From the NCBI GenBank assembly GCA_002270565.1, contig NQMI01000089.1:161488-178905 (forward strand): a stretch of 17,418 nt of DNA. Reading direction: 5' to 3'. A program made the position numbers and the translations under genes. Positions within the stretch are counted from its first letter, which is position 1. Each line of letters starts with the position of its first letter. Source of the DNA: Stenocarpella maydis. Its lineage: Eukaryota; Ascomycota; Sordariomycetes; Diaporthales; Diaporthaceae. Of this stretch, positions 9,763 to 17,418 are shown one piece after another. A model generated the notes under the pieces. The model was not told the DNA's origin. It saw nothing but the letters and a program-made list of their open reading frames with translations, and ran no database searches.

Positions 9763-10240
9763 AAGGCCTCCTAATAGCTTAAGGAAGACTTTATACAAGC
9801 CCTAGTTCTTATATAATAGGACCTAACTAAGAAGACCTTTATAGAGGCCAATTATAGCAGCTAGGGTCTTAAAGGGGCCCTCTTGTATGAAGTTAACGGG
9901 GTACTAAGACCCATTGCCTTCCATTTAAGGAAGCTTATAGCAGCTAGGTAAAATTACTTAATTACTAATAAGGAGATACCAGCTATTATAGATTGCTTAT
10001 AGTAGTAGCATACTAAGCTAAAGAGTATTAACAGGTTTATAATTCTCTTAAACTATAAGAATCTTAAAAGGTTTCCAATAAAGTAATAGCTTTTAGAGCA
10101 TTAAGTATAATATATAGAACTTCTAATGGAATTTCTATTTAACCTAGTTTACTAATTAGGTAAGAATATTATTATTCCAGATGCCCTCTCCTATAGAGAT
10201 TAGAATCAGGCAACCCTTAAGGATATAGAGGTAAGGAATA
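9763..10240 (+). pseudogene. Relic B: RNase H domain
   Basis: The sequence begins LKEDFIQALVL (L-K-E-x-F-x-x-A-P-V-L). IEANYSS at 9841-9861 equals E-T-D-A-S, with the first catalytic Asp read as Asn. ITNKEI keeps the Glu but has Asn for the neighbouring Asp. LNYKNL equals T-D-H-K-N-L with Asp to Asn and His to Tyr. IPDALSY equals A-D-A-L-S-R and keeps its Asp. RNase H would have removed RNA from the RNA-DNA hybrid. Two of four metal ligands are lost by G-to-A change. Confidence 0.9.
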
Positions 10241-10459
10241 TTTAGATAATTTTAGATTTTATATTAATAAAGTAGTAAGTTAACTTTATATAGGTTAGGG
10301 GGGTTATAAAGACGTTAGTTAAAACTAAGGCCTTTAATAATCTAGAACTATAGTAGTTATAAGAGGAAGCTATATAAATAAATATAGGGTATTAGGAGGT
10401 TTATTAGGTAGTATAAAGAGGTAACTCTAAGCTTAAGCCTAAACTATAAATATATATCA

Positions 10460-11290
10460 AGATTAGCAAATGCTATATAGATTCTAAATAGACCCCTATA
10501 GTATAAGGAAAGACTTTGGATCTTAGGTGTCCTAATTACCTAAAAGAAAGAATATAAGAAAGCTAGCCTATAAGACTTATTTAGACTACCTATAATTCAG
10601 CAGTTAATAGGTATTCTAGCTAGGAAGGTATAATATCTATAGTAAGTTAGTATTTTTATTAGCCCTTAATATAATCAAGAATTTAGTAATTCCTATATAA
10701 TTGTAATATTTATAGTAGGATAAAGGCCTAAAGGGAAATAAGAAAGGCATACTTAAAGCTATTATTAGTTTCTAATAAATGCTATAAGGAAATTACTATA
10801 GATTTTATAACTACCTTCCTAAGTTCAGATAGCTAAGACTACTTAAGTATACCCTAGCTTAAGGGGTATAAGTATATCTGGGTTATTGGCAACTATTTAA
10901 ATAATGGTATTATGCTAGAACCTATGGAGACTATAGATGTAGAAGTATATATATAGTGCTTCCTCTAGTGTTAGGCTAGGTACTACAGGTGGCCAAAGGC
11001 TATTACATCTGACCGTGGGCCCAACTAGGTAAGCTGCTTCTGGAAGCACATATGCTAGCTATTAGGGACTAAATAATGCCTTAATATAGCATATTACCCT
11101 AAGACTAATAAAGGGCTAGAATATATAAACCAAGAAATTAAGGCATATCTTATAGCTTTTATTAACTAAAACTAGGATAATTAGGTAGATTAGCTACTAC
11201 TAGCTCAAATAGCCCTAAGGAACTAAAAGAATATAAGTATAAGTATATTAATATTCTTTATAATAAAGGGGTACAACCCTAACTTAATTA
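10460..11290 (+). pseudogene. Relic B: integrase (zinc-binding and DD35E core)
   Basis: A decayed zinc-binding part at about 10540-10760 ends in NCNIYSR, where C-x2-C has lost its second Cys, and then LLLVSNKCYKEITIDFITTF. The first catalytic Asp is at 10801-10803. The second is at 11011-11013 in ITSDRGPN*VSCFWKHIC. The Glu is at 11119-11121 in NKGLEYINQEI. All three acidic residues are intact and the second Asp and Glu are exactly 36 codons apart (D-x35-E). The region then continues LLAQIALRN and KGYNPNL, the usual end of the core. Stops replace Gln and Trp at several family positions. Confidence 0.92.
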
Positions 11291-11439
11291 TCCTAATAAT
11301 TAAGAACTAAGAGCTAGAGGGCATTATAGTAGAGCCCCTAGAGCAGCAGGCAGAATCCTTTATCTAAAAGCTCTAGTAGATAACAAACCTCTATTAAGCT
11401 ACCATAGTTTCTACTTTCAAGGCCTAAGAAAATACGGCT

Positions 11440-11900
11440 AATTAAAAATATAAGCCAGCACTATACTTCTAGGAAGGGGATTTAGTATAGGTAGATTTAT
11501 AAAATCACTACTTATTATGCCCTAAAAAGAAACTTAATTAGAAATATATAAAATTTAAAGTAAAAATGATAATATTCCTACTAATAATAGAGATTTTTAA
11601 ATTCCCTAATAGCTAATATATAAAAGTATATATTAAATACCTCTACTAGATAGCCTAAGACCCATTACCTAGCTAAAAATATATAGATTCCCAGCCTTTA
11701 GTAATAACTATTAATAGCTATTAGGAATATTTTATAGAAAAATCTCTATATATATATATATATATATAAAGAGTAGATAGGGGTATATAATAAGCTCTAA
11801 TTAAGTAAATGGGGTATTAGGATCCTATTTAAACTAATCTAGAAAACCTAAAAGAAACCTTAGCTTAGGATAAATTTAAGAAGTAGTATAGCAACCCTTA
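11440..11900 (+). pseudogene. Relic B: GPY/F-like module and chromodomain
   Basis: ALYF*EGDLV at about 11458-11487 and CPKKKLN*KYIKFKV match the integrase C-terminal G-D-x-V ... R-P-x-x-K-L-x-x-K-x-x-G-P-F module. From about 11716 the chromodomain follows: EYFIEKSLY (V-E-x-I-L), then ALIK*MGY (Y-L-V-K-W-x-G-Y), then T and ENL (the T-W-E-P-x-x-N-L region), and DKFKK*Y. A (TA)11 tract has expanded between its first and second strands. Confidence 0.85.
11747..11768. repeat. (TA)11 microsatellite inside relic B
   Basis: A perfect 22-base TA run lies within the chromodomain coding relic, at a place where the family has only a short loop. Expansion therefore happened after the element died. Confidence 0.9.
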
Positions 11901-12060
11901 CTAGGAGGATGGGCTAGCAGCAGTATATAATGCTTATAACTTAGGATCTAAGAAAAAGTGCAAAGAACCCACTAGAAAGAAGAGCAGAGGGCAGACCGTA
12001 TAGGGCTAAAAGATAGCACTTATAATAGAGGGGGTAAAGAGAGAGAAGGATTCTTTAGGT

Positions 12061-12598
12061 AATATAATTAATTAGTACGACTCTATATAAATAGTATTAG
12101 AAATTATATAAAACAGAAGGGGCCTAAATTCTTAAAAAGAGTTATAAGATATTTATTAATATAAAACATATCTTAAAAACGGGGTATAACGAGCTATTAT
12201 AAAAACTAATAATTAATACTAAAAATCTAATTACTTTTTACTGAAAATTAATTTATTTAGGGAAATTTACTAATAAAGTTCTAATTGTTTACATTTATAT
12301 ATAGGATAATAGGGCTAAAGAAGGCAGCTAAGGTATATCAGCTAGAAAACCATTAGTAACAGTATAAAGGCTAATAATATTAGTATGAGAATTACTTATA
12401 AAGGGAAAATATAAGTATTCTTATATATAAGTATAGTATAGTAGGTAATATAGACCTTCTTAAAACCTATATCTTACCTTAGTTAGTACAAATTAAAAAT
12501 AAAGGTATAAAAATTATATAGATTGGGCTAGAAATACCTTATAAATTTAGTTAGTAAAGAGCTCCTCATTTATATAAAGGTGGTTCTAGTATTTTATA
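12061..12598. other. Unassigned stretch downstream of relic B
   Basis: No recognisable protein or repeat. Plus-strand frames with moderately few stops are present around 12300-12590, but nothing matched a family I know. It is probably the remaining 3' untranslated part of relic B. Confidence 0.35.
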
Positions 12599-12622
12599 AT
12601 AAGGGGAGGTACAGCATTATAG
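12599..12622 (+). promoter_or_regulatory. Candidate polypurine tract and LTR start 1
   Basis: AAGGGGAGGT is followed by ACAGCATTATAGGG. A purine tract directly before a TRTTATRGG-like start is how Ty3 elements mark plus-strand DNA priming and the beginning of the 3' LTR. It lies about 540 bp after the end of relic B's recognisable frame, on the same strand, so it may be relic B's own. The pattern recurs at 13196 and 16590. Confidence 0.4.
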
Positions 12623-12642
12623 GGTTACTATATTATTAGTAG

Positions 12643-12960
12643 AATCTAACTAAATTAGTATAGAAGTTACATACCTTGGCCCATAAGTAGGAATAGTAAG
12701 AATTATAGACTTTGCTGCTTACACTAGTATAAGACTTATAGTTAGCGCTAGTAGAGATACAGCAGAAGCACTTATATTCATTTTTACCCTAAAATGTTAG
12801 GAAATTAGTTGAAAATAATTAGAAACTGCAAACTTACCTACTACTATAGTTTGAGTGGGTAGATTGTAATTGCACTAGGAGGTATTTTAAATAAGGCTGA
12901 AATTTAGTTTCTAAGGGAATTCATATAGATTTTTAAGGGTTAGGGCTGGAAACTGTAAAC
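12643..12960 (+). pseudogene. Unassigned coding-like relic, glutamine- or tryptophan-rich
   Basis: In the frame starting at 12643 the sequence reads NLTKLV*KLHTLAHK, followed by a run rich in Leu and Glu with many TAG/TAA stops, and then LALVEIQQKHLYSFLP. If the stops were CAG/CAA the segment would be a Gln- and Leu-rich helix of coiled-coil type, as in the N-terminal part of some Gag proteins; that is inference. The sequence to about 13100 is less mutated than its surroundings. It is not recognised as a known family. Confidence 0.3.
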
Positions 12961-13063
12961 TTTTAATTAAGAAGGGGATACTTATTAATTTAATTTTATT
13001 ATTCTTAGAAAGTAGGGGAAGAAGTATAAAAGCTAGGATATTTAAGGGTTTAAATACTTAGGA

Positions 13064-13117
13064 CCTTTAATTAAATTAGGATGGAGGCTGCCTTTAGTTA
13101 AATTAGGATAGAGGTAG
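13064..13117. repeat. 27-bp tandem duplication
   Basis: CCTTTAATTAAATTAGGATG at 13064 recurs as CCTTTAGTTAAATTAGGATA at 13091, a period of 27. The copies differ mainly by A/G transitions. Confidence 0.85.
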
Positions 13118-13195
13118 GCCCCTAATTAATTCTGGTTAATAGTTTATCTGAATTGGAATCCAATTTAATGTAATTAGTGGTTATATAAATAGTTT

Positions 13196-13397
13196 TAAAG
13201 GGAGGGGGATAGTATTATAGGGTAGAACCCTAGGTGTTAGCATGATCTGGCTCCCTTCGGACCTATTAGGGATTCTGCATATAAGAGCGCTAATTTCAGA
13301 CTTATAGGATTTTCCTTCTACTTTTTCTTTCCTTATTAAACCTAGCTTAGCTATAGCTAATATTTAGCATTAGCTTATATGCACCCGTTATAGATAA
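13196..13397 (+). repeat. Candidate LTR with preceding polypurine tract
   Basis: AAAGGGAGGGGGA at 13196-13208 is followed by TAGTATTATAGGGT. The segment then holds a better preserved stretch (GATCTGGCTCCCTTCGGACC), a TATA-like CATATAAGAGCGC at about 13278, a pyrimidine-rich tract and TTATTAAACC. It ends near ACCCGTTATAGA. TATTATAGGGT at the start and ACCCGTTATAGA at the end are near-inverted copies, as expected for LTR termini. At ~190 bp it is short for an LTR but within range. Which element it served is unclear: relic B lies upstream on the same strand. Confidence 0.45.
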
Positions 13398-13519
13398 TAT
13401 TATAAGCTAACTATAATAGTACCTAAAGGACTTATTCTAATAATTAGGAAATTAAAATTAATTACCAGGATGCAACCCTATAGGCCCTTAATAGTAGAAT
13501 TAGCTATAGTATAAATTTA

Positions 13520-13625
13520 AGGTTAGGCTTATAAGGCTTGTAAGTGAGCCATATAAGCCAGCTTAATAAGTGGAGTAGTAAGCCTTATACCCAGGCTTAC
13601 AGGCTTATATTACAAGCTATTAAGC
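13520..13625. repeat. AGGCTTA/TAAGCCT short inverted-repeat cluster
   Basis: GGCTTATAAGGCTTGTAAG at about 13526, then ATAAGCC, AAGCCTTATACCCAGGCTTA and AGGCTTATATTACAAGC in the next 90 bases. Direct and inverted copies of the same 7-base word could fold into several hairpins. It lies where the tail of K copy 3 (minus) is expected. Confidence 0.55.
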
Positions 13626-13845
13626 TAGCTAAAGAGATAAACAATATAAGCATATAATTATTGCTAGTAGATAGCACCTAGATAGAACAGCTCTTCAGCA
13701 GTAAATTTAAGTATCTAAATATTAACCTCTAGATAGCCTTATCAGCTCTTAATTAGCTATACTTAACCATATATCTTATTATATTCATAACTCAAATATC
13801 TTTCAAATATAAACCTATATACTAGGTCTATCACCAGGAAACTAT
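13625..13845 (-). repeat. Core repeat K, copy 3 (minus strand)
   Basis: The reverse complement aligns with the whole of K. It has ATAGGTTTATATTTGAAAG, then GAGCTGATAAGGCTATCTAG, GATACTTAAATTTACTGC, and the end TTTATCTCTTTAGCTAGC. It is the most diverged copy and keeps more C and G in its middle part. Confidence 0.65.
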
Positions 13846-13859
13846 GGTAATTATTACAG

Positions 13860-15135
13860 AAGTCTTATATATTATATATATATATGTATAACATCATGAC
13901 TCTATATATAAATAATAATATATTGAATTTTTTAAAAGTAAGAAAATTGATATTAAGCATATGAAGTATTAAAGAGCTAAAAGAACTTTAGATGAATTTA
14001 AAAATATACCTAATATTAAGAAATCTTTAATGGTAATTAATAACAAATAAAAGTAAAAGTAATTAATAAATGAAAGAACTAATACTAATAAAAATAATAA
14101 AATTAAATATAATATACTACCTTATAAAAAGAATATAGTAGAATTTAATAAGCTAGATTTTAAATTAATAATAATAAACTTATCTTAAATAATATTAAAT
14201 ACTATATATATAGTAGTAAGGAAATCAATTTTTTAATATTTACTAACTTTCATTAATCTTAATATCTACTTAGGGCTAAATAATTAATAATAATTACTAT
14301 TAATTAGCATGAATTGAATTTTTAATTTTTATATTGATCTTATATTAACTAATTTATTAAAATATCTAATATATTAATAGTTTATAATAATAACTAATAT
14401 ATTTCATATCTTATATATAAAAGACTTTAAAGAATTTAAATTATTATAAAATTTGAAATAATATTATAATATGAGATAAATAAAGATAAAGTTCTAAATA
14501 CTATATATTAATATTTATAACTTTATTTAAGTTAAATTAAAACTCTTTATTAAATATATTATTAATTATAATACTTGAAAATTTCTCTCATATTTATAAA
14601 TAAGTATTAGGCTTAATATTTTATGAATATATAATTTAATTTGAAAATTAAACTTTATTATTTATTAAATTATTAAAAAAGTCTTTATAAATGTTTAAAA
14701 AAGTATTAAAACCTGATATAAATTTTTTAAGTATAATATTAAATTATTAAATCATTAATAAACATTTGAAAAATTCAAATAATATTACCTTTATAATCAA
14801 TATAATTATTTTATTAATAATAATTATTTATGATGAGAATCTTAAAAAAAACCTAGATATATTCAACTTAATAATTAAAATTAATTTATAATTATTAAAT
14901 TTACTAATATAATAAGATAATATTTTTTAATATTTATGATTGTTTTAGTTATTTATTATCTGTTAAGCTAAATCATATATTTAAATACTTTAAGTACTTA
15001 AATGATTTATTTTCCTTTAAGTAAATAAATACGTAATAAAACTAACTTAAAATGAATTTGATATTTTAATAAATATATAAAACTTAAAATAATATAAGAG
15101 ATTAAGTATTAAATATATATAATGATAAAAATTAT
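13860..15135. other. AT desert
   Basis: Nearly pure A/T with many poly-A and poly-T runs and (TA)n tracts. A plus-strand frame at about 13950-14220 has relatively few stops and is Lys-, Asn- and Ile-rich, as random AT-rich DNA would also be. Nothing else could be supported. Confidence 0.5.
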
Positions 15136-15139
15136 ATAT

Positions 15140-15362
15140 TATGATGATTATAGCTGGTTCTTAGCTAATAAACCTAGTAAGCAAGTTTATATTTAAGGGC
15201 TATTTAAGGTAGAATTATTCTAAATATTATAGTAATAGTAATTAAGAGCTATTAAAGCTATTCCTAAGTAAATACTTAAATTAACTACTAAAGATCTATC
15301 CTAAGCTATATTATTTAATAGTAATAATTATAAGTTTATATAATCTATCTCTTTAGCCTAAA
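15140..15362 (+). repeat. Core repeat K, copy 4
   Basis: A full-length copy. It starts ATAGCTGGTTCTTAGCTAAT, continues AAACCTAGTAAGCAAGTTTA, and runs through AGGTAGAATTATTCTAAAT and CTATCCTAAGCTATATT to TCTATCTCTTTAGCC. The start AAACCT...AAGTTTA is a decayed version of the hairpin AAACCT...AGGTTT seen in copy 5. Confidence 0.8.
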
Positions 15363-15572
15363 GTAATAAGAGTATTACTATCGCGGGATTCATAAATAAG
15401 TCCACGGAATCCAATTAAATTAATATAGAGTATAAAAAATAAAGAAAAGAGAGACAAAGGGTCCCCATAGGGAGCCCTGAGGAAATATATCTAAATACTT
15501 AGAGTCCAATTATATAAGCTAAACAACTAGCGCTAGGCAAAACCCATTATATTACCCCCTAACTAGATACTA
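15363..15572 (-). repeat. LTR-like sequence L, copy 2, with polypurine tract
   Basis: Read on the minus strand, TAGTTAGGGGGTAATATAAT leads into GGGTTTTGCCTAGCGCTAG, then TTGGACTCTAAGTATTTAGA, GGGGACCC, a CT-rich tract and TTAATTGGATTCCGTGGAC. It ends near ATCCCGCGATAGTAATAC. It matches 2600-2775 along its length. The G5 purine run directly before the repeat start is the polypurine tract of an LTR element whose body would lie to the right, on the minus strand. Adjacent AGTAATAAGAGTATTACT is itself a palindrome-like word at the junction with K copy 4. Confidence 0.6.
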
Positions 15573-15716
15573 CCTCCATTAGCAATCTATATACTGCCTT
15601 AGGTAGTAGTTTATATCCCTCCTAATTGCCTAAATTAACTAGAAATTATTGAATTTCCCCTAGATACTAGGCAGCACTATATGATTTTCACTCAGCCTAC
15701 CTCTATTAGCAATCTA
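15570..15716. repeat. 21-bp direct repeat pair
   Basis: CTACCTCCATTAGCAATCTA at 15570 and CTACCTCTATTAGCAATCTA at 15697 differ by one C/T and are 127 bases apart, just outside the polypurine tract of L copy 2. Confidence 0.8.
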
Positions 15717-16589
15717 GCTTATTTAGCCTCTTTTAGCAAATCAGATTACTATAGAACCGCTAGTATGGGCTCCTAGTAAAAAAATAAGCCTCTTTAACCA
15801 GTTTTCGATCCATTTAACCTAGATCTAGTATATAAATATAATACTCCCCTACTCCTTTTTACTCCCTTTATTAATTATCATTTATATCCTTCTATTAACT
15901 TATTATAACAGCTACTAAGGATTATATAGCTTTTACTTTAGATTTCTCATAATTTTAAGCCATATAGTATAATCTTTTATATTTAAATTAAAAGCTAAAT
16001 ATAGATTTTTCTTATTATTATAAATAAGCTAAGTTTATATTATCATTTATTAAATTAATAAATAAAAAAAAGGCTTAAGTTGTATTATAAGTATATTAAA
16101 GAGCTTTTATATTAGGGTATAAAACTCTATATAGTTTTTTAGCGAGTTCTTATCTTCTAATCTCTTCTTTATATCCTTATTAAAAGTAATAACTAATAAT
16201 ATTACTTTAATATCTAAGAGCTAAATATTAGCTTTTACTTTAAAGAAGGTAAAATTAAACTTATAAAAGAATAAGTTTATAGGGCCTACTTATTATATAT
16301 TAGCTAAATACGAGTAAGCTTTCTTAGTATTATTTAAGGCATTATATATAATTTTTATAATAGAAATTAAGAAAGCTATATTAAATACTTTAAAACATAT
16401 ACTTCCTAAGGCTTTAACCTAAATTATAAAAGCTTAAAAGATATTAGCTAGTTTAAATTTATTAGATTTTAATACTAATTAACTATATATATATTATAAT
16501 TATACATATTTTAAACTAATTATATTAGTATTTATAATATTCTTTATATATATTTTAATTTATTATATTTTTAAGTCTTATAGACTCTA
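15717..16589. other. Unassigned stretch, possible retroelement interior
   Basis: About 15820-15900 is pyrimidine-rich with a TATA-like TATAAATATAATAC. Both strands have frames with relatively few stops at about 16080-16490: plus register 16234, reading GPTYYILAKYE and later HILPKALT, and a minus frame across the same bases. Neither matched a family I can name. Since RIP makes TAA/TAG on one strand and TTA/CTA on the other, opposite-strand frames can look equally open, so orientation is undecided. Confidence 0.3.
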
Positions 16590-16625
16590 AAGAGGGGGTA
16601 CTCTTAAGGAGTAGTATTATGAGGT
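16590..16625 (+). promoter_or_regulatory. Candidate polypurine tract and LTR start 3
   Basis: AAAGAGGGGGTACTCTTAAG is followed by GAGTAGTATTATGAGG. TAGTATTAT is also the first nine bases of the candidate LTR at 13209, again directly after a G-rich purine run. Downstream, ATATAAGAGCC at about 16654 resembles the CATATAAGAGCGC of that LTR. It is probably a truncated LTR of a related element. Confidence 0.4.
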
Positions 16626-16775
16626 ACTAGAGTAGGGTTAGTAGATATTATATAAGAGCCTTTATATATTAGAGGATTCTAAAGAGAGCTATATAAAAGA
16701 AGAAGAAGCTTATTTAATGGTAAATTAAGTAGTCTTAAAAGCTTCTAATCTAGCTTCTTTACTTTAGGCTAATAT

Positions 16776-16915
16776 AATCATTATAGCCGGTTCTTAGCTA
16801 ATAAACCTACTTGGCAGGTTTATATTTAAGCGGTATTTAAGGTAGAATGATTCTAAGCAATATAATAAAAGTAATTAAGAGCTATTAAGGCTATTCCTAT
16901 TCTAAGCCAATATAA
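16776..16915 (+). repeat. Core repeat K, copy 5 (3'-truncated)
   Basis: The best preserved start of K: TATAGCCGGTTCTTAGCTAA, then the hairpin AAACCTACTTGGCAGGTTT, TATATTTAAG, GGTAGAATGATTCTAAGC and AAGAGCTATTAAGGCTATTC. After about 16900 the similarity stops and a short linker leads to telomere-motif block T. Confidence 0.75.
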
Positions 16916-16928
16916 TAGTAACCTAGGA

Positions 16929-16969
16929 TGCAGGGTAACTAAGACCAACTGCTATAACGCAACCCTGCA
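16929..16969. repeat. Inverted repeat between K and T
   Basis: TGCAGGGT at 16929-16936 and ACCCTGCA at 16962-16969 are perfect 8-base arms around a 25-base loop, in a patch with more G and C than its flanks. No run of T follows, so it is not called a terminator. Confidence 0.6.
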
Positions 16970-16984
16970 GGCATAAGATAACAG

Positions 16985-17400
16985 GATGCATTAGGATTGG
17001 GTCAGGGTTAGGGACCTACTAACTAGGATGGACCAATAGGACCGCTAGCAGTCATAATAACTTCAGGATAAACTAATAAAGTTATTAACAGTTTATATAA
17101 TCTACTACTAAAAGATAGATAAAGAGTTAAAATATATAAGGATATAGTTATTATTATAATAGAAAGATCTTATAAAATAGATTCTTTAATTATTAATCTA
17201 AATATTTAGTTTTATGAATTAAATAGCCTTATAGCTTTTAATTATACCCTTTTTATAAATAGTATCTTTATATATTATAACTTAATTATATGCTGCCTTG
17301 ATATTAGTCTATTAATATAAACTCTATAGGTTATTTATTAAACCTTATAAAAGTTCAATATAATTATAATATTTTAATAACCCTTATTTAAAATACTTAT
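16985..17400 (+). repeat. Telomere-motif block T, copy 2
   Basis: Aligns with the reverse complement of 3791-4185. The telomere-like part at 16991-17013 comprises about four degenerate TTAGGG units ending CAGGGTTAGGG. Similarity continues through ATAAAGAGTTA and GAATTAAATAGCCTTATAGC to TATAAATAGTATCTTTATAT and CTATAGGTTAT. Its right part is more AT-rich than copy 1. Weak similarity continues to the window edge, so another K may lie beyond. Confidence 0.75.
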
Positions 17401-17418
17401 ATATATAAGTAACTATTT

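Larger units (their letters stand above)
9545..12060 (+). pseudogene. Relic B: truncated Ty3/gypsy chromodomain Pol
   Basis: A second chromovirus relic, on the plus strand, in one continuous register (codon starts equal to 1 modulo 3) from the end of the RT through RNase H, integrase and chromodomain. The 5' part, including gag, protease and the RT active site, is absent: similarity starts at about 9545, just where the minus-strand debris ends. It is better preserved than relic A, with long stop-free runs such as LLYEVNGVLRPIAFHLRKL in the RNase H. Stops are TAA/TAG at expected Gln or Trp positions. After the chromodomain the frame ends in a basic tail at about 11941-12000 (SKKKCKEP, then TRKKSRG) that resembles a nuclear localisation signal. 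Its integrase motifs differ from those of relic A, so it is another lineage. Confidence 0.92.

Noticed and set aside
13950..14220. Lys/Asn/Ile-rich plus-strand frame
   Set aside because: AT-rich random sequence gives the same composition, there is no motif, and stops still occur.
16230..16490. Possible Gag or other protein on the plus strand
   Set aside because: The minus strand over the same bases is about as open and neither matched a known motif, so no product can be named.
16929..16969. Hairpin as a transcription terminator
   Set aside because: No T run follows, the loop is long, and there is no gene next to it in what appears to be eukaryotic DNA.

Overview
The window looks like an AT-rich, gene-free block of nuclear DNA from a filamentous ascomycete (Pezizomycotina). 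It reads like an AT-isochore degraded by repeat-induced point mutation (RIP), although the species cannot be named from it. No intact protein-coding gene, tRNA, rRNA or CRISPR array was found. The RIP reading rests on four things seen directly: the DNA is saturated with TpA; long stretches keep retroelement protein similarity but are cut by TAA/TAG stops where Gln or Trp is expected; catalytic Asp codons are repeatedly changed to Asn (G to A); and conserved Cys or His is changed to Tyr. TTAGGG-type telomere motifs and chromodomain retrotransposons argue for nuclear rather than mitochondrial DNA.

Layout. 1-1260: AT-rich DNA with a minus-strand Gag zinc-knuckle relic at about 300-380. 1272-1594: a TTA microsatellite organised into a 33-bp higher-order repeat. 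1700-4185: nested dispersed repeats, made of two copies of a ~210-bp repeat called here core repeat K, a direct-repeat pair, an LTR-like sequence and a ~350-bp block carrying telomere-like repeats. 4180-4715: a less AT-rich island with few signs of RIP, a 24-bp tandem duplication and one ambiguous base (N). 5130-8500: relic A, a minus-strand Ty3/gypsy polyprotein with protease, reverse transcriptase, integrase and chromodomain, with a probable but unassigned 5' part up to ~9540. 9545-12060: relic B, a plus-strand chromodomain Ty3/gypsy relic truncated inside its reverse transcriptase and facing relic A head to head. 12600-13400: candidate polypurine tracts and an LTR. 13520-13850: a third copy of K (minus strand). 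13860-15135: an AT desert. 15140-17418: two more K copies, a second LTR-like copy in the opposite orientation, and a second copy of the telomere-motif block.

The elements do not work together as a pathway. This is layered transposon debris. Relics A and B belong to different Ty3 lineages, judged by different integrase motifs, and differ in decay: B still has GC-rich patches and A is almost wholly AT. The observations most worth checking are the telomere-like repeats inside a dispersed repeat, the 33-bp-phased microsatellite that keeps CpA sites, the weakly mutated island, and K as a possible uncatalogued element.
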